Assembly: GCA_964589825.1 (NCBI GenBank)
Contig: CAZPUS010000013.1
Span: 9,992 to 73,991, forward strand
Direction of reading: 5' to 3'
DNA: 64,000 bases
Source of the DNA: CAZPUS01 sp964589825
GTDB lineage: Bacteria; Fibrobacterota; Chitinivibrionia; Chitinivibrionales; WJKA01
The notes under the pieces are model-generated. The model did not search any database and was not told the origin of the DNA. It saw only the letters and a program-made list of their open reading frames with translations. The translations under genes were made by a program, and so were the position numbers. This document shows, one piece after another, positions 1-9,836 of the stretch; the stretch's first letter is position 1; the number at the start of each line of letters is the position of its first letter.

Positions 1-1
1 T

Positions 2-640
2 ATGGTCAACCTTATAGAAGAGGGGTGGGACGTGGTGAGTGGATGGAAAAAGACTCGACACGATCCGATATCAAAAACGCTGCCGTCAAAGCTGTTCAAT
101 GCGGTGACCAGTTTGGCATCGGGAGTAAAACTGCACGATTTCAACTGCGGGCTCAAGGCATACCGGGCCGAGGTGGCTAAAGAGCTGGACATCTATGGAG
201 AACGACATCGCTATCTGCCGGTGCTGGCGCACTGGAACGGGGCGAAGGTGACAGAGATGGTCGTCACCCACCATCCGCGCAAATACGGCAGTACAAAATA
301 CGGTATCAGCAGATTCTGGCGTGGTTTTTTCGACCTGCTCACTCTGATTTTTCTTCGTAAGTACCTTCGCAGCCCGCTTTATTTTTTCGGGATACTCGGG
401 GTACTGTTTTGTCTTCTCGGTGGTGGCATCCTTGGCTACTTCGGCGTAAAATGGCTTATTACATTCAGAATGCATATCCGTCCTCTGCTGCTTTTTGCGG
501 TGGGCTCGATAATCATGGGTATACAGTTCGTGTCTATAGGACTGATCGGGGAGATGATCACGAGTATGTATCCACACCGAAAAGAGGTGCGGATACATGA
601 GGAGCTGGGTACCACATTGCAACGGGACACGCAGCCATGA
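2..640 (+). CDS. GT2 family membrane glycosyltransferase, C-terminal part
   Basis: Family 2 glycosyltransferase of the dolichyl-phosphate-mannose-synthase type, acting at the inner membrane on a lipid-linked acceptor. The frame is open to the window edge and the usual N-terminal nucleotide-sugar binding half is absent, so the ATG at base 2 is probably internal. Visible family blocks are HDFNCGLKAYR (residues 45-55), ERHRYLPVLAHWNG (67-80) and HHPRKYGSTKYG (90-101), followed by two hydrophobic segments (about 124-152 and 159-187). The stop overlaps the next start as ATGA, so it is probably translationally coupled to the GT4 gene. This suggests a surface-polysaccharide or glycolipid locus that extends upstream. 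The exact donor and acceptor cannot be told. Confidence 0.85.
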   Translation: MVNLIEEGWDVVSGWKKTRHDPISKTLPSKLFNAVTSLASGVKLHDFNCGLKAYRAEVAKELDIYGERHRYLPVLAHWNGAKVTEMVVTHHPRKYGSTKYGISRFWRGFFDLLTLIFLRKYLRSPLYFFGILGVLFCLLGGGILGYFGVKWLITFRMHIRPLLLFAVGSIIMGIQFVSIGLIGEMITSMYPHRKEVRIHEELGTTLQRDTQP

Positions 641-1848
641 AGATATGTGTGGTCGGCTCCGTATTCCCCCGAAGTCACGACGATGCGGAAGTGCCATGGC
701 TTCGTACCACGTTGCGGATGCTCACTGAAAGAGGCTATGATATTTCGGTGTATGTACCGTCGTTCAGGGGGCGTACCACTCATACTATTGACGGCATACC
801 GGTACATAGGTTCAGGTATTTTTTCGCGCCGTGGGAAACTCTGACCCATGACGAAGGCGCACCGAACAAGATCCATCGCTGGTATTACAAGATCATTACG
901 TTGTTTTATCTGTGTGCCGGTACTATCGGGCTGATACGGCTGCATCGGCGTGTGCATTTCGATGTGCTGCACGTGCACTGGCCCGCGCCGCATGCGCTCT
1001 TCGGATACGCGGCAGCACTGCTCACGCCGGCAAAGGTGGTGCTCAATTTTCACGGGGCGAGTATCCACCTGTGTCACCGCTATCCCTGGCTGCGACGGTT
1101 TCTGCGTGCAGCCATCGCGCGGGCCGACCGGGTGATCGTAAATTCGTCGTTTACCAGCGAACAGGTCAAAAGGATATATCACCGCCAGGTAGATATTATC
1201 GCCTACGGGACGACAATTGTGCCTAAAGATACTCACGTGAACTCACGGCGTCCTCGTTCGGTGCTCGCGGTAGGGCGCCTGATCGAGCGCAAGGGATTTG
1301 TCTATCTTATCGAGGCCATCGACCGTCTGCGGGCAACGTTTCCCGACGTGCATTGCACCATTGCGGGAGGAGGGCCCTTATACCACGAACTCGAGCGTAA
1401 GGCCGAATCTCTGCATCTGGGCGATATTTTGAGACTGGCGGGACGGGTCAGCAACGAGGAACTCGCGCAGCTGTATGCAACGAGTGCTGCGTTTGTGCTT
1501 CCGGCCATCGAAGACCGCCACGGTGATACAGAGGGCTTGGGAGTAGTGCTCATCGAAGCGCTTACCTGGCGGATTCCGGTGATCGGCACACAGGTGGGCG
1601 GGATACCCGATATCGTGATCGACGATCACACAGGCAAGCTTGTGCCCCAGAAAGATCCGGATGCACTGGCATCCGCGCTGCAGTACTGTTTTGAAAATCC
1701 GCAGCATGCCTCCCAGCTCGCTGCGCAGGGCTTTTCCCACATTCAGAGCCATTTTTCGTGGGATGCGATCATGCAAAAACTGGAACAATTTTATGGCGAA
1801 TTATCGGAGCCCCGGGGTTACGCGCAGGCATACGCTAGCGAACACTGA
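637..1848 (+). CDS. GT4 family glycosyltransferase
   Basis: Retaining GT-B fold glycosyltransferase of family 4, 403 residues, a normal length. The N-terminal Rossmann half starts with KICVVGSVFPRSHDD and contains the acceptor-side HVHWPAPHALFGY block. The C-terminal half has VGRLIERKGFVYLIEA and the EX7E-type nucleotide-sugar site in EGLGVVLIEA, followed by VGGIPDIV. There is no signal peptide or membrane segment, so it is cytoplasmic or peripheral. It overlaps the upstream GT2 gene by 4 bp and converges on the beta-helix protein gene with a 14 bp tail-to-tail overlap. It probably adds a sugar during lipid-linked surface glycan assembly; the sugar is unknown. Confidence 0.9.
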   Translation: MKICVVGSVFPRSHDDAEVPWLRTTLRMLTERGYDISVYVPSFRGRTTHTIDGIPVHRFRYFFAPWETLTHDEGAPNKIHRWYYKIITLFYLCAGTIGLIRLHRRVHFDVLHVHWPAPHALFGYAAALLTPAKVVLNFHGASIHLCHRYPWLRRFLRAAIARADRVIVNSSFTSEQVKRIYHRQVDIIAYGTTIVPKDTHVNSRRPRSVLAVGRLIERKGFVYLIEAIDRLRATFPDVHCTIAGGGPLYHELERKAESLHLGDILRLAGRVSNEELAQLYATSAAFVLPAIEDRHGDTEGLGVVLIEALTWRIPVIGTQVGGIPDIVIDDHTGKLVPQKDPDALASALQYCFENPQHASQLAAQGFSHIQSHFSWDAIMQKLEQFYGELSEPRGYAQAYASEH

Positions 1849-3964
1849 AAGGGATAGTACGCGAGCGCGTCTCTGTGGGTATGGAAATTCTGAGCAGATA
1901 GATTCCGGGTGCAAATGAGCTGTAGGGAATACGAATCGGTGCTTCAATGGTGCGTATGCGCATAATCTGTCTGCCGTCAGTGCGAAAAACCGCGAACGAA
2001 TTGGGCAGAGCCGTTCCCAGTGGCGTAAGTACGAGCATTGCATTTGTTCTTTGTACCTGCAGTCCATAGCCATTTGATTCTGTTGGGGTAAAGGGGTACA
2101 CCCGTTTGCGGGTAATGCTTTTGGATTCATAACATGAAAGTATGGTGAATACCGGCAGTTTCTCTTTAACCGGGTAATTACAGGCATCCGAACTGCTTTC
2201 TGAAATCGATCTGGTGATGCCGTTTTTGGTTGCTTCTATGTAAGATGACCACCTGTTCGTTTCATCATAACACACGCCTGAATACCCGGCAAGCGAAAAC
2301 GCGGCATCACTGACTTCAAAAAGCGGCATAGTGTAATCACCGCCATTGGCATAGGAAAAACAGCCGTATATTTCGGTTACGCCACCCTCAATTGTTCTGC
2401 AGAGGGTGCCTCCTTTTTCAGTTTTATAGCCCATAATCCATACACGGCCGCCGCGGTTAATAAATTTTGTATCATCCACCTCAATGTCGAGTTGGCGAAA
2501 CCAGGCACGCTGGCTCTGATGTATTTCAAGAGCCCCGTTTACATAATCTTCTACAAACAAATCGCCGGCTCCTGGGCTGGATTTATACTGCAGTGCGGTG
2601 CACCCGCGTATAACCACGGTTTTGTCACCGGTATGCTGCAGCGAGACGTCATGGTAGATAGCGTCGATGTCATCGAATATGACGGTATCCCTTGTGCCCT
2701 GATCGTTAACTATGAACGATCCGCTTCCTTTAACCTTTTTTCCAAGGCTAATTATCCTGCGCACCTCACCCCGTACCACCACGTTGTTGTCAAGAGAAAA
2801 GTCGTGGTCGCCGTTAAAATAGAGCGTATGTCCCGCGGCGTCTATCGCCGCCTGTATCGCGGACGCATCGGTGCCGCCGTGATCCAGAGGGCTTTCCCAG
2901 CCGTCGAGATTTCCCCAGGGTATGTCAGGCGTTTCGCGGATCTGCATGCCATAGGACTGCGGCGGAGAATCGAACAGTGTACATGCTGCGTGAGAATGAA
3001 ATTCATTGATTGAGGCACCCTGCGGCATGCCACCCGTACCCGGCGTAGTTCCGTAATACAAGTTTTTGTATCCGGAGCCTTCCACGTCCCGCATATACAT
3101 GTAGGCCCAGTTTTCTATAGCGTTCACATTATCCGCACCATCCGTACCGGTGAAATGTGCCTCCAAAAGTGTCACTACGCCGTTCCAGTTGTTTGAGATT
3201 ACCGGAACATTATTGGTGCTTGTGACATCGTGAAGTGTAATTATCTGCTGATAATTGTAAATAGCGAATTTGTTCTGGTTCCGAAGTGTAATATTTTCGA
3301 ATGTCTGACTGTTGACCAATCCACCTGTTTTTATGCCGTAATCAAAGCCGATGACAATGAGATTTTTTACCAGAAGGGGGCCGACTTCCTGTGTAAAGCT
3401 CATATCGAGTCCGATTCGTGCGAGTCGGTCCTCTGAGACGATGGTGACATCTCTCAAGTGTCCCTGGTTGTTCGACATGTATTGTATGCCGACCGCGCCG
3501 GGGTTACCTGCCCCGACCGATACGGTAAGATCGCGTATTGTGTTACGAAAACGCTGGGCGGGTGCTTCTCCTGTAAATATAACCGCTTTGCGGTTCGATT
3601 CATCCTGAAATCCGCTGCAGTTCGGCTTTAGCCGGATAATCGTATGCTCCATACTCTGACCCTGCAGCGTGACCCGTTTACGTGTACCGGTCCATTCTAA
3701 CGTATTGGATACTTTATAGGTGCCGTTTCGAAGATATATAGTCCTGGTGCTCGGGTAGTCGGTCAGTGCCTGCTGGATTTTATCGGTTACATCGACTGTG
3801 CCGGTTGTATCGACATCATACTCCTTTACCACATCTATTACACCGCTTGACTGCGGATATACCACCTCATCCGCATTACACATGTGTATATGTCCCGAGA
3901 TGTACATCACGAAAAGAATAATTACATACACAAAATTCTTCCCCCTTGTGACAATAACCGTCAT
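1835..3964 (-). CDS. Secreted parallel beta-helix (pectate-lyase-like) protein with sorting-type C-terminal domain
   Basis: 709-residue secreted protein. An N-terminal hydrophobic stretch (about residues 9-30, ending near CNA-DE) looks like a signal peptide. It is followed by a pectate-lyase-3/GH55-like start (GVIDVVKEYDVDTTGTVDVTD, then IYLRNGTYKV) that is typical of right-handed beta-helix proteins acting on polysaccharides or serving as adhesins. A second such opening occurs mid-protein (HGGTDASAIQAAIDAAGHT). The last 75 residues (FAVFRTDGRQ, then APGIYLLRISI) resemble the C-terminal sorting domain of type IX secretion cargo. The likely operon partner is the CBM9-like gene 140 bp upstream on the same strand. 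Catalytic activity cannot be assigned. Confidence 0.75.
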   Translation of the reverse strand: MTVIVTRGKNFVYVIILFVMYISGHIHMCNADEVVYPQSSGVIDVVKEYDVDTTGTVDVTDKIQQALTDYPSTRTIYLRNGTYKVSNTLEWTGTRKRVTLQGQSMEHTIIRLKPNCSGFQDESNRKAVIFTGEAPAQRFRNTIRDLTVSVGAGNPGAVGIQYMSNNQGHLRDVTIVSEDRLARIGLDMSFTQEVGPLLVKNLIVIGFDYGIKTGGLVNSQTFENITLRNQNKFAIYNYQQIITLHDVTSTNNVPVISNNWNGVVTLLEAHFTGTDGADNVNAIENWAYMYMRDVEGSGYKNLYYGTTPGTGGMPQGASINEFHSHAACTLFDSPPQSYGMQIRETPDIPWGNLDGWESPLDHGGTDASAIQAAIDAAGHTLYFNGDHDFSLDNNVVVRGEVRRIISLGKKVKGSGSFIVNDQGTRDTVIFDDIDAIYHDVSLQHTGDKTVVIRGCTALQYKSSPGAGDLFVEDYVNGALEIHQSQRAWFRQLDIEVDDTKFINRGGRVWIMGYKTEKGGTLCRTIEGGVTEIYGCFSYANGGDYTMPLFEVSDAAFSLAGYSGVCYDETNRWSSYIEATKNGITRSISESSSDACNYPVKEKLPVFTILSCYESKSITRKRVYPFTPTESNGYGLQVQRTNAMLVLTPLGTALPNSFAVFRTDGRQIMRIRTIEAPIRIPYSSFAPGIYLLRISIPTETRSRTIPFSVR

Positions 3965-4104
3965 TTCACTCCTGCTCCTTTACGCGTAAAAGTAATTGTG
4001 ATTGTGCTACTACCGGAGTGCGCGTGTGTCTGTGTGCGAACCCGGCCGCTGCTGCGGTACCTTTACAAACGAGACAGAGTGTAAGCACGGGCATGCCGCA
4101 GCGA

Positions 4105-5457
4105 TCATTTATGCAGCATCGGCGGTGATATGCGGCGGCTGATTCGACGATCGCCATGCTGCACGACCACCGTGTAGATACTGTGTGAGAGTCCATGACG
4201 GGCAAGTGTGTGTGAAGAAATATAAAAGTTGTTGCCGGCGATATGATCTGAATAATGACAAGCACCATTGGTGCCGTAAATGGTTACGTGCGCACGACTA
4301 CGGTTGTGTGGAAGGTGGATACGTATTCCATGGGCTGAGGACGCAATGTATTCGTTTGCATTTTGATTGGATGCAATGGAGGATGTTTTGTTGAAGATCC
4401 CCGTGGTATCAGGCAATGAAACCCTCTGAGTGGCCAGAGAGTCTTCAAGATTTCCCGCAAGTATGAGATCTCCCCAGCAGTCGACCGAGTTTTTCACTTC
4501 TCCGTTTTCCACATCCTGCATAAAGGGATCGGCCAGATTGCGCCATCGGATGCCCGATTCTCCATCTTCTCCAGCATCGAGATCGGAGTAACCGAGAGCT
4601 ATGGCGAATGTATCACCGGCGCTGCCGTCCTCGATCAGACCGGAGGGATGGCCGATGGCACGCCACCTTATGTGCCATTCCTGGCAGGAGAGTGTCTGGG
4701 TTACAGGTACGGTATTATAAAAAAGTCCCGAGTTCGCGGCCGCTGTTTTTGAAATCGGGCCGCCCGGCTCGTCCACTGGCGCCCTGCCTATCTGGTGCCA
4801 CACCATATAGGTAAGGAAGTCCATATCCGGGTTTAACGGGATTATCTCTTTGAGTTGCGGATTGACCCAGTTCCAGTTTATCCGGTCCAGTTCCAGCCCC
4901 TGTGGGCCGAAGTTTATCTGTATCTGCCCGAAGTCGAGGGTGGCCTGGCGTTTTTGAATATTGCAGAACTCCTCATCAATATGTGTATAAAGGTAATTGG
5001 AAGAAGCCGGATCGATATTCACCTCGATCGCGTCGCACATGTGCAGATTGGTTGCCTGTGGGTGGCTGATGCCGGCAAAACTGTTGTCTCTTACAAGAAA
5101 AAAGAGGTAAATGCCAGAATCTCCCCATGCCGCCCGTATACGGACATATGCATCGGATGTGTCTGTGGGTTCGGGTCCGAAATCCGGGCGCCATTGTTGC
5201 GGTCCCAGTACCGCACTGTCGAGAATATCAAGTGAATCCCAGGCATACCAGAAGGTACTGATGCGATTGTCCTGCGCATCGTAGCCGCTTTCCATCGCCT
5301 GAGAAAGGCGATAGGCGTGCAGCCGGTGTCGCGGATCAACCGGTGCCTGATGAGTTGTCGCTGCATCCGGTGCATCGTATGCCTGTGATAGTGAGAATGC
5401 AAGCAGGGGAATTAGTAATGTAGCAGCGTATTTGCGTAACCAACGGACTTTTTGCAT
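4105..5457 (-). CDS. Secreted CBM9-like carbohydrate-binding protein with sorting-type tail
   Basis: 450-residue exported protein with a clear signal peptide (MQKVRWLRKYAATLLIPLLA, cleavage near SQA-YD). Residues from about 60 to 330 resemble the CBM9-like/DOMON-type sugar-binding fold: YVRIRAAWGDSGIYLFFLVRD, CDAIEVNIDPA, and WHIRWRAIG are the usual strand blocks (each seen as part of a longer stretch). There is no obvious catalytic domain. The final 70 residues (VTIYGTNGA, then SIYTVVVQHGDRRISRR) again look like a type IX-type sorting domain. It lies upstream of, and in the same direction as, the beta-helix gene, so the two may be co-expressed surface proteins for glycan binding or breakdown. 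Confidence 0.7.
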   Translation of the reverse strand: MQKVRWLRKYAATLLIPLLAFSLSQAYDAPDAATTHQAPVDPRHRLHAYRLSQAMESGYDAQDNRISTFWYAWDSLDILDSAVLGPQQWRPDFGPEPTDTSDAYVRIRAAWGDSGIYLFFLVRDNSFAGISHPQATNLHMCDAIEVNIDPASSNYLYTHIDEEFCNIQKRQATLDFGQIQINFGPQGLELDRINWNWVNPQLKEIIPLNPDMDFLTYMVWHQIGRAPVDEPGGPISKTAAANSGLFYNTVPVTQTLSCQEWHIRWRAIGHPSGLIEDGSAGDTFAIALGYSDLDAGEDGESGIRWRNLADPFMQDVENGEVKNSVDCWGDLILAGNLEDSLATQRVSLPDTTGIFNKTSSIASNQNANEYIASSAHGIRIHLPHNRSRAHVTIYGTNGACHYSDHIAGNNFYISSHTLARHGLSHSIYTVVVQHGDRRISRRISPPMLHK

Positions 5458-5847
5458 GGCAGTGATTCCTTTTCAGTAATAAGCGTTTGAATGTGTTGCG
5501 GATTGTTCATATAAACACTTTATATATTACAAGACCTATTACAATGTAATAAATGGGAAGACATTTTGCAACGTGTTCGTTTTACAGCGTACCATTGCAA
5601 GAGGCTGGTCTACGCTTTTTAAAAGTGCAAAAGTCTCCTGATTAACCTCCTGTTTGAGCGTACCAACCATCAGATTCAGGTACAACCGAGGTGGAATTGA
5701 TTATTTTTGCATAGGTTGTTGTCGGAGATCCGGCGCTGGTGTGCCTTGGCTTGTATGGCAGACAGGCGAGCGTGTCGCCGGCGGCAGGCGGGGCTGCGGT
5801 GTGGAATTAGTGCACATGTCGCTTGAATTACACAGAAAGGCAGCAAC
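5458..5847. other. 390 bp divergent intergenic region with a small palindrome
   Basis: Non-coding stretch between the minus-strand CBM9-like gene and the plus-strand membrane glycosyltransferase, so it should hold promoters in both directions. It is AT-rich from 5515 to 5555 and contains the 13 bp inverted repeat ATTACAATGTAAT (5538-5550), which has the look of a small operator. No convincing -35/-10 pair or RNA gene was found. Confidence 0.4.
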
Positions 5848-7068
5848 GTGTTCTACGAATTGATGGGGCCGTATTTATGGACAAAGATTGTATTTATAAT
5901 AGCCGCAGTTTCGGCGGTTTCCTATATTATGATGACTCTGTTTACCTTGCTTTATCACCGGTTCTGGTATGCACATATCGTAAAACCCCGGTTAGACGGC
6001 AGCTATGAGCCATCCTGTACCGTAGTGGTGCCCATAAAGAACGAATGGCCTGAGCTGTCCGAAAATATTCGTGCATTTCTCTCTCAGAAGTATTCCCGGT
6101 ATACCCTGGTGTTCAGTGTAGAATCGAAAGAGGATCCGGCGTATGCCGCAGTCAGAAGAGAGCTCGATGCACTGGGAAACAAGGCGTCGCATGCCAGGCT
6201 CGTGGTAGCGGGGCTTTCGCAGCATTGTGCACAAAAAAACCGCAACCTGCTGGCCGCACTCGAGCAGGAGGGTGATGCGCAGGTGTATGTGTTCGGTGAT
6301 GCGGACATCCGGGTTCCTCCGGGATGGCTTCACGCGCTCGTATTACCGCTTTCCAACCCCAAAGTAAGTGCCACGAGCGGGTTTCGCTGGATGATAATGC
6401 GCAGAAGACCCCGGCGGCAGCAGGCGCATGTCTACGAAAACAACTTTCTTTACACCCTCTTCAGTACCGCCTGTTTCTTCGGCGGTGTGGGACTGTGGGG
6501 CGGGTCGATGGCAATACGAAGAGATGATTTTGAGAAAATGGGTGTTGCCCGGTACTGGGCCGAGACCGGTGTCGACGACATGACATTGTCGCAGCTTGTT
6601 ATAAAACATCGCAGTAAGGCGGTACTCGTTCCGGAGTGCGTGATGGATACCGAAGATACCATCCCCACGGTCGGTAAGGCGGTGGGGTGGTTTACTCGTC
6701 AGAGCATGTTTCTGAAAGCGTATCACAAACCGGTATGGGCAGCGGCGATTCCGGTCGGTCTGGTGCTTCTTGCATTGCACGCGCTGCTGCCGGTAAGCAT
6801 CGTGGTGAGTCTGACCACCGATGTCGACTTTATTGCAGCGGGAGGCGCTGCGGCGCTTATTGGGCTTGGGGGGGACATGATTTCCGTAATGCTCTATCCT
6901 GCCATTGGAGAGGTGCCGAAATTTTTTCGCTTCGTACTCTGGCATACGCTGTATCGATCTATCCCTTTGCTGGGATTTATGGCGACGCTGGGCAAAAACT
7001 CGATCCTCTGGGGTAACGTGAGGTATGTATTCAATTTTTCAGGTAAAGTGACAAAAGTTCAACGATAG
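5848..7068 (+). CDS. Membrane GT2/GT21-type glycosyltransferase (ceramide-glucosyltransferase-like)
   Basis: 406-residue inner-membrane glycosyltransferase. An N-terminal membrane helix (about 12-35) precedes a GT-A domain starting CTVVVPIKNEWPEL. It has GDADIRVPPGW (metal/UDP-sugar binding), FFGGVGLWGGSMAIRRDDFE, the acid pair in GVDDMTLSQLV, and a WFTRQSMFLK block corresponding to the (Q/R)xxRW-type motif. Two or three C-terminal helices follow. This architecture matches HpnI/ceramide glucosyltransferase-like and cellulose-synthase-like enzymes; the acceptor is probably a lipid. The GTG start is chosen because AAAGG lies about 8 nt upstream and no ATG fits better. It is followed 20 bp later by purN. 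Confidence 0.8.
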   Translation: MFYELMGPYLWTKIVFIIAAVSAVSYIMMTLFTLLYHRFWYAHIVKPRLDGSYEPSCTVVVPIKNEWPELSENIRAFLSQKYSRYTLVFSVESKEDPAYAAVRRELDALGNKASHARLVVAGLSQHCAQKNRNLLAALEQEGDAQVYVFGDADIRVPPGWLHALVLPLSNPKVSATSGFRWMIMRRRPRRQQAHVYENNFLYTLFSTACFFGGVGLWGGSMAIRRDDFEKMGVARYWAETGVDDMTLSQLVIKHRSKAVLVPECVMDTEDTIPTVGKAVGWFTRQSMFLKAYHKPVWAAAIPVGLVLLALHALLPVSIVVSLTTDVDFIAAGGAAALIGLGGDMISVMLYPAIGEVPKFFRFVLWHTLYRSIPLLGFMATLGKNSILWGNVRYVFNFSGKVTKVQR

Positions 7069-7088
7069 TTATAAACGAAAGCGAGCGT

Positions 7089-7706
7089 ATGAACTGTGCG
7101 GTTTTTGCATCAGGTGGCGGTACGACCTTCGGGTCCCTTATCGAACGGCATTTGCGCGGCGAACTGGAGGCATCACTCACCCTTTTGGTAAGTAACAACA
7201 GTAAATGTGGTGCAATGCAACGGGCAAAAGATGCAGGGATACCCACGCGGTTTTTGCCTCCCAGTCGATATCAGGATATAACGCAGTATACCAAAGCGTT
7301 GTTGGAGACATTATCGGAATATGAGATCGGTATGATAGCCTGTGCAGGGTACATGAAAAAGATCCCGACGGAGGTGGTATCTTCATACTCGAATCGGATA
7401 CTCAATATTCATCCGGCCTTGCTGCCTGCGTTTGGTGGAAGGGGGATGTATGGTATTCGCGTACATCGTGCCGTACTGGAATACGGGGCAAAAGTGAGTG
7501 GAATGACGGTCCACCTGATCGATGAAGAGTATGATCAGGGGCCGGTGGTATGTCAGAAGACCGTCGATGTGGAGGACGATGACACACCCGAATCCCTCGC
7601 GGCCCGTATACATGAGCTGGAACTTGCCTGGTACTGGCGCTGTGTAAAAGCACTCGCATGCGGTGCTCTTTCAGTAAAAGGCCGAAAGGTGTCCGGCGAT
7701 GTCTAA
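7089..7706 (+). CDS. purN: Phosphoribosylglycinamide formyltransferase
   Basis: 205-residue cytoplasmic enzyme that transfers a formyl group from 10-formyltetrahydrofolate to GAR in de novo purine synthesis. It starts with the GAR-binding loop ASGGGTTFGSLIE. It carries the catalytic Asn-His pair in ILNIHPALLPAFGGRGMYG and the catalytic Asp region in GMTVHLIDEEYDQGPVV. Its length is close to that of E. coli PurN (212). It overlaps rnhB by 8 bp, implying co-transcription. purF lies 12 kb away on the other strand, so purine genes are scattered here. Confidence 0.95.
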   Translation: MNCAVFASGGGTTFGSLIERHLRGELEASLTLLVSNNSKCGAMQRAKDAGIPTRFLPPSRYQDITQYTKALLETLSEYEIGMIACAGYMKKIPTEVVSSYSNRILNIHPALLPAFGGRGMYGIRVHRAVLEYGAKVSGMTVHLIDEEYDQGPVVCQKTVDVEDDDTPESLAARIHELELAWYWRCVKALACGALSVKGRKVSGDV

Positions 7707-8421
7707 GGCCTGGCATGAGCTTTATTCTTTCGATCGGCAGCTGCGACGGGAAAAAGGCATCGAGATGCTTGCAGGTGTGGATGAGGCAGGGAGGGGTCCG
7801 CTTGCCGGGCCGGTGGTTGCGGCAGCGGTAATACTTGACCCGCATCCGGCGCCGGGTACTGAAATCACGGGCCTCGACGACTCAAAGAAGCTTTCACCAG
7901 GCACACGTGCACGTATTTTGCGGCATATACGCAGAAACGTGTGTGCACTCGCTGTTGCTGCGTCAGATGTGGAAGAAATCGAACGCAGCAATATCCGCCA
8001 GGCAACACTCAATGCCATGACACGTGCACTGAAGCGGCTATCAGTCGGCTGGGACCATGCGGTTATCGACGGCAATTGCAGCATGAGTGAGTCCGCATGG
8101 CAGGGAAGGCTTACCACCTGTGTGGGAGGTGATCGAAAAAGTGCCTCTGTTGCAGCTGCATCTATCGTTGCCAAACAGGTGCGTGATCGACTGATGCGGC
8201 GATATCATTATCGCTACCCGGAATATGGCTTTGACCGTCACGCAGGGTATGGCACACAGGCGCACCGTGATGCAATCCTTCGTTTCGGTTTGTGTGCGCA
8301 GCATCGCAGCAGCTTCTGCCGCCGCCTTGTGCAACATACCCGACTGCAACAGAGCGAACTCGCACTGGATGGAAATGGTACGGAAACAGTGGATGCCGCA
8401 GAGGGATTCACCAGGATATGA
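7699..8421 (+). CDS. rnhB: Ribonuclease HII
   Basis: 240-residue enzyme that removes ribonucleotides misincorporated into DNA. The metal-binding acidic residues are visible: Asp and Glu in GVDEAGRGPLAGPVVAAAV, Asp in HAVIDGN, and the distal DRLM block after SIVAKQVRD. DDSKKL is also family-typical. The C-terminus carries the normal YPEYGFDRHAGYGTQAH region. The start overlaps purN by 8 bp. A C-terminal extension of about 30 residues beyond the family core has no recognisable motif. Confidence 0.95.
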   Translation: MSKAWHELYSFDRQLRREKGIEMLAGVDEAGRGPLAGPVVAAAVILDPHPAPGTEITGLDDSKKLSPGTRARILRHIRRNVCALAVAASDVEEIERSNIRQATLNAMTRALKRLSVGWDHAVIDGNCSMSESAWQGRLTTCVGGDRKSASVAAASIVAKQVRDRLMRRYHYRYPEYGFDRHAGYGTQAHRDAILRFGLCAQHRSSFCRRLVQHTRLQQSELALDGNGTETVDAAEGFTRI

Positions 8422-8531
8422 GAAACAATCGTTCAGGTCAGGTTTTGATAGGTACCGGTCAGTAAGGTCGGTAAGATCGGGTGGATAATAAACGAACGCT
8501 ATCTTTTCACTACGATAATAAGGAGATGACT

Positions 8532-9836
8532 GTGGCCCAGATTAAACCCTTTCGCGGATACAGGTATACGCTTTCACGCCCCGAGGAACTTGCACGGGTA
8601 ATTGCCCCGCCATACGATATGATCGATGGTACCATGCGCGAGCAGCTCTATGGGCAGGATGAGCGAAACTGTGTGCGGCTGATTCAGAACAAACCCGAAG
8701 CGCAGGACAGTACGAACCGGGATCGTCATGCCCGGGCAACGCGTATTATGCAGGAGTGGATCACCAGGGGTGTTCTGCAACGTGATTCGGAGCCGGGAAT
8801 TTATCCCTATCGACAGCAGTTTACCGTCGGATCGGGTGAGTATGCTACAGAATATGTGCGTACCGGTGTAATTATGCGGCTCAGACTTGTCGATTTTAGT
8901 GAAAAAATCGTGATACCTCACGAGCATACGCTGCCCGGGCCAAAGTACGACCGTTATGAATTGCTGCAGGAGATGCGGTGCAATACGGGGCTTATTTTCG
9001 GTCTGGTCCCCGATGATGGCGAATTGTACCGGACAATGTGCGATTCGGTAACCGGTGAACCACAAGGCGTGTGCACCGACGAGGCGGGTGTTACCCATCA
9101 GCTTTATCATTCGAATGATGCGTCGGTGATTGATTCGCTCGTACAACTCGTCGCCGATCGTACGGTGCTTATTGCGGACGGCCATCATCGGTATGAAACG
9201 TCACTGAAATATGCACGGGAGACCAATACACCCGAATCGGATTACGTGATGATTCAGCTCGTTTCCATGGCGGACAAGGGGCTGGTGATTCGTCCGTTTC
9301 ATCGTATGGTAAAGGTCCAGGACGGCGTGAGCGCCGACGGTGTGGTCGAAAAGCTGTCCGGGTATTTTTCGATGCAGTCCCTGGGTGAGGCAAAGGAAGA
9401 GACCGTGAAGGAATTCTGTGACGGGGAAGATACCGAAGATATGCTGTACCTCGACGCGTATTCACATACGCTCTATCGTCTTTCTCTCAACGATAAGGGG
9501 GAAAAGGCGGTGCAGGAGAGGGATAACGGGATGTCGTCAAGGTGGAACCATCTCGATGTTTCACTTATCAATACAATATTCGTCGAACGCATTCTTTCCA
9601 TGCCCTCGGACGGCGAAACACTTCACTCGCTTCTTGAGTATGTAAAAGACTTCAAGGTAGCCTTCGATACGGTAATGAACTCATCCGAATACTATGGGTG
9701 TTTTTTCCTTACACCTTCGAGCATGGAAAAAGTGCGTGAGCTCGTTGGCAGCGGAGAGCGCATGCCGCAGAAATCGACCAATTTTTACCCGAAGTGCTAT
9801 TCAGGTATGGTTTTTAACTCTCTGGAGAGTGAATGA
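8532..9836 (+). CDS. DUF1015 family protein
   Basis: 434-residue cytoplasmic protein of the DUF1015 family. Members often sit in serine or amino-acid metabolism contexts, but their biochemical role is not settled. The signature IKPFRGYRY at the N-terminus, APPYDMID, the IPHEHTLPGPKYDR block and the highly conserved ADGHHRYETSLKYA motif are present. An in-frame ATG exists at 8481 and another at 8526. The Shine-Dalgarno AAGGAG (8520-8525) abuts the 8526 ATG but sits 6 nt before GTG 8532, which gives the family-typical N-terminus M-AQIKPFRG, so GTG is preferred. The stop overlaps the next gene (ATGA). Confidence 0.85.
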   Translation: MAQIKPFRGYRYTLSRPEELARVIAPPYDMIDGTMREQLYGQDERNCVRLIQNKPEAQDSTNRDRHARATRIMQEWITRGVLQRDSEPGIYPYRQQFTVGSGEYATEYVRTGVIMRLRLVDFSEKIVIPHEHTLPGPKYDRYELLQEMRCNTGLIFGLVPDDGELYRTMCDSVTGEPQGVCTDEAGVTHQLYHSNDASVIDSLVQLVADRTVLIADGHHRYETSLKYARETNTPESDYVMIQLVSMADKGLVIRPFHRMVKVQDGVSADGVVEKLSGYFSMQSLGEAKEETVKEFCDGEDTEDMLYLDAYSHTLYRLSLNDKGEKAVQERDNGMSSRWNHLDVSLINTIFVERILSMPSDGETLHSLLEYVKDFKVAFDTVMNSSEYYGCFFLTPSSMEKVRELVGSGERMPQKSTNFYPKCYSGMVFNSLESE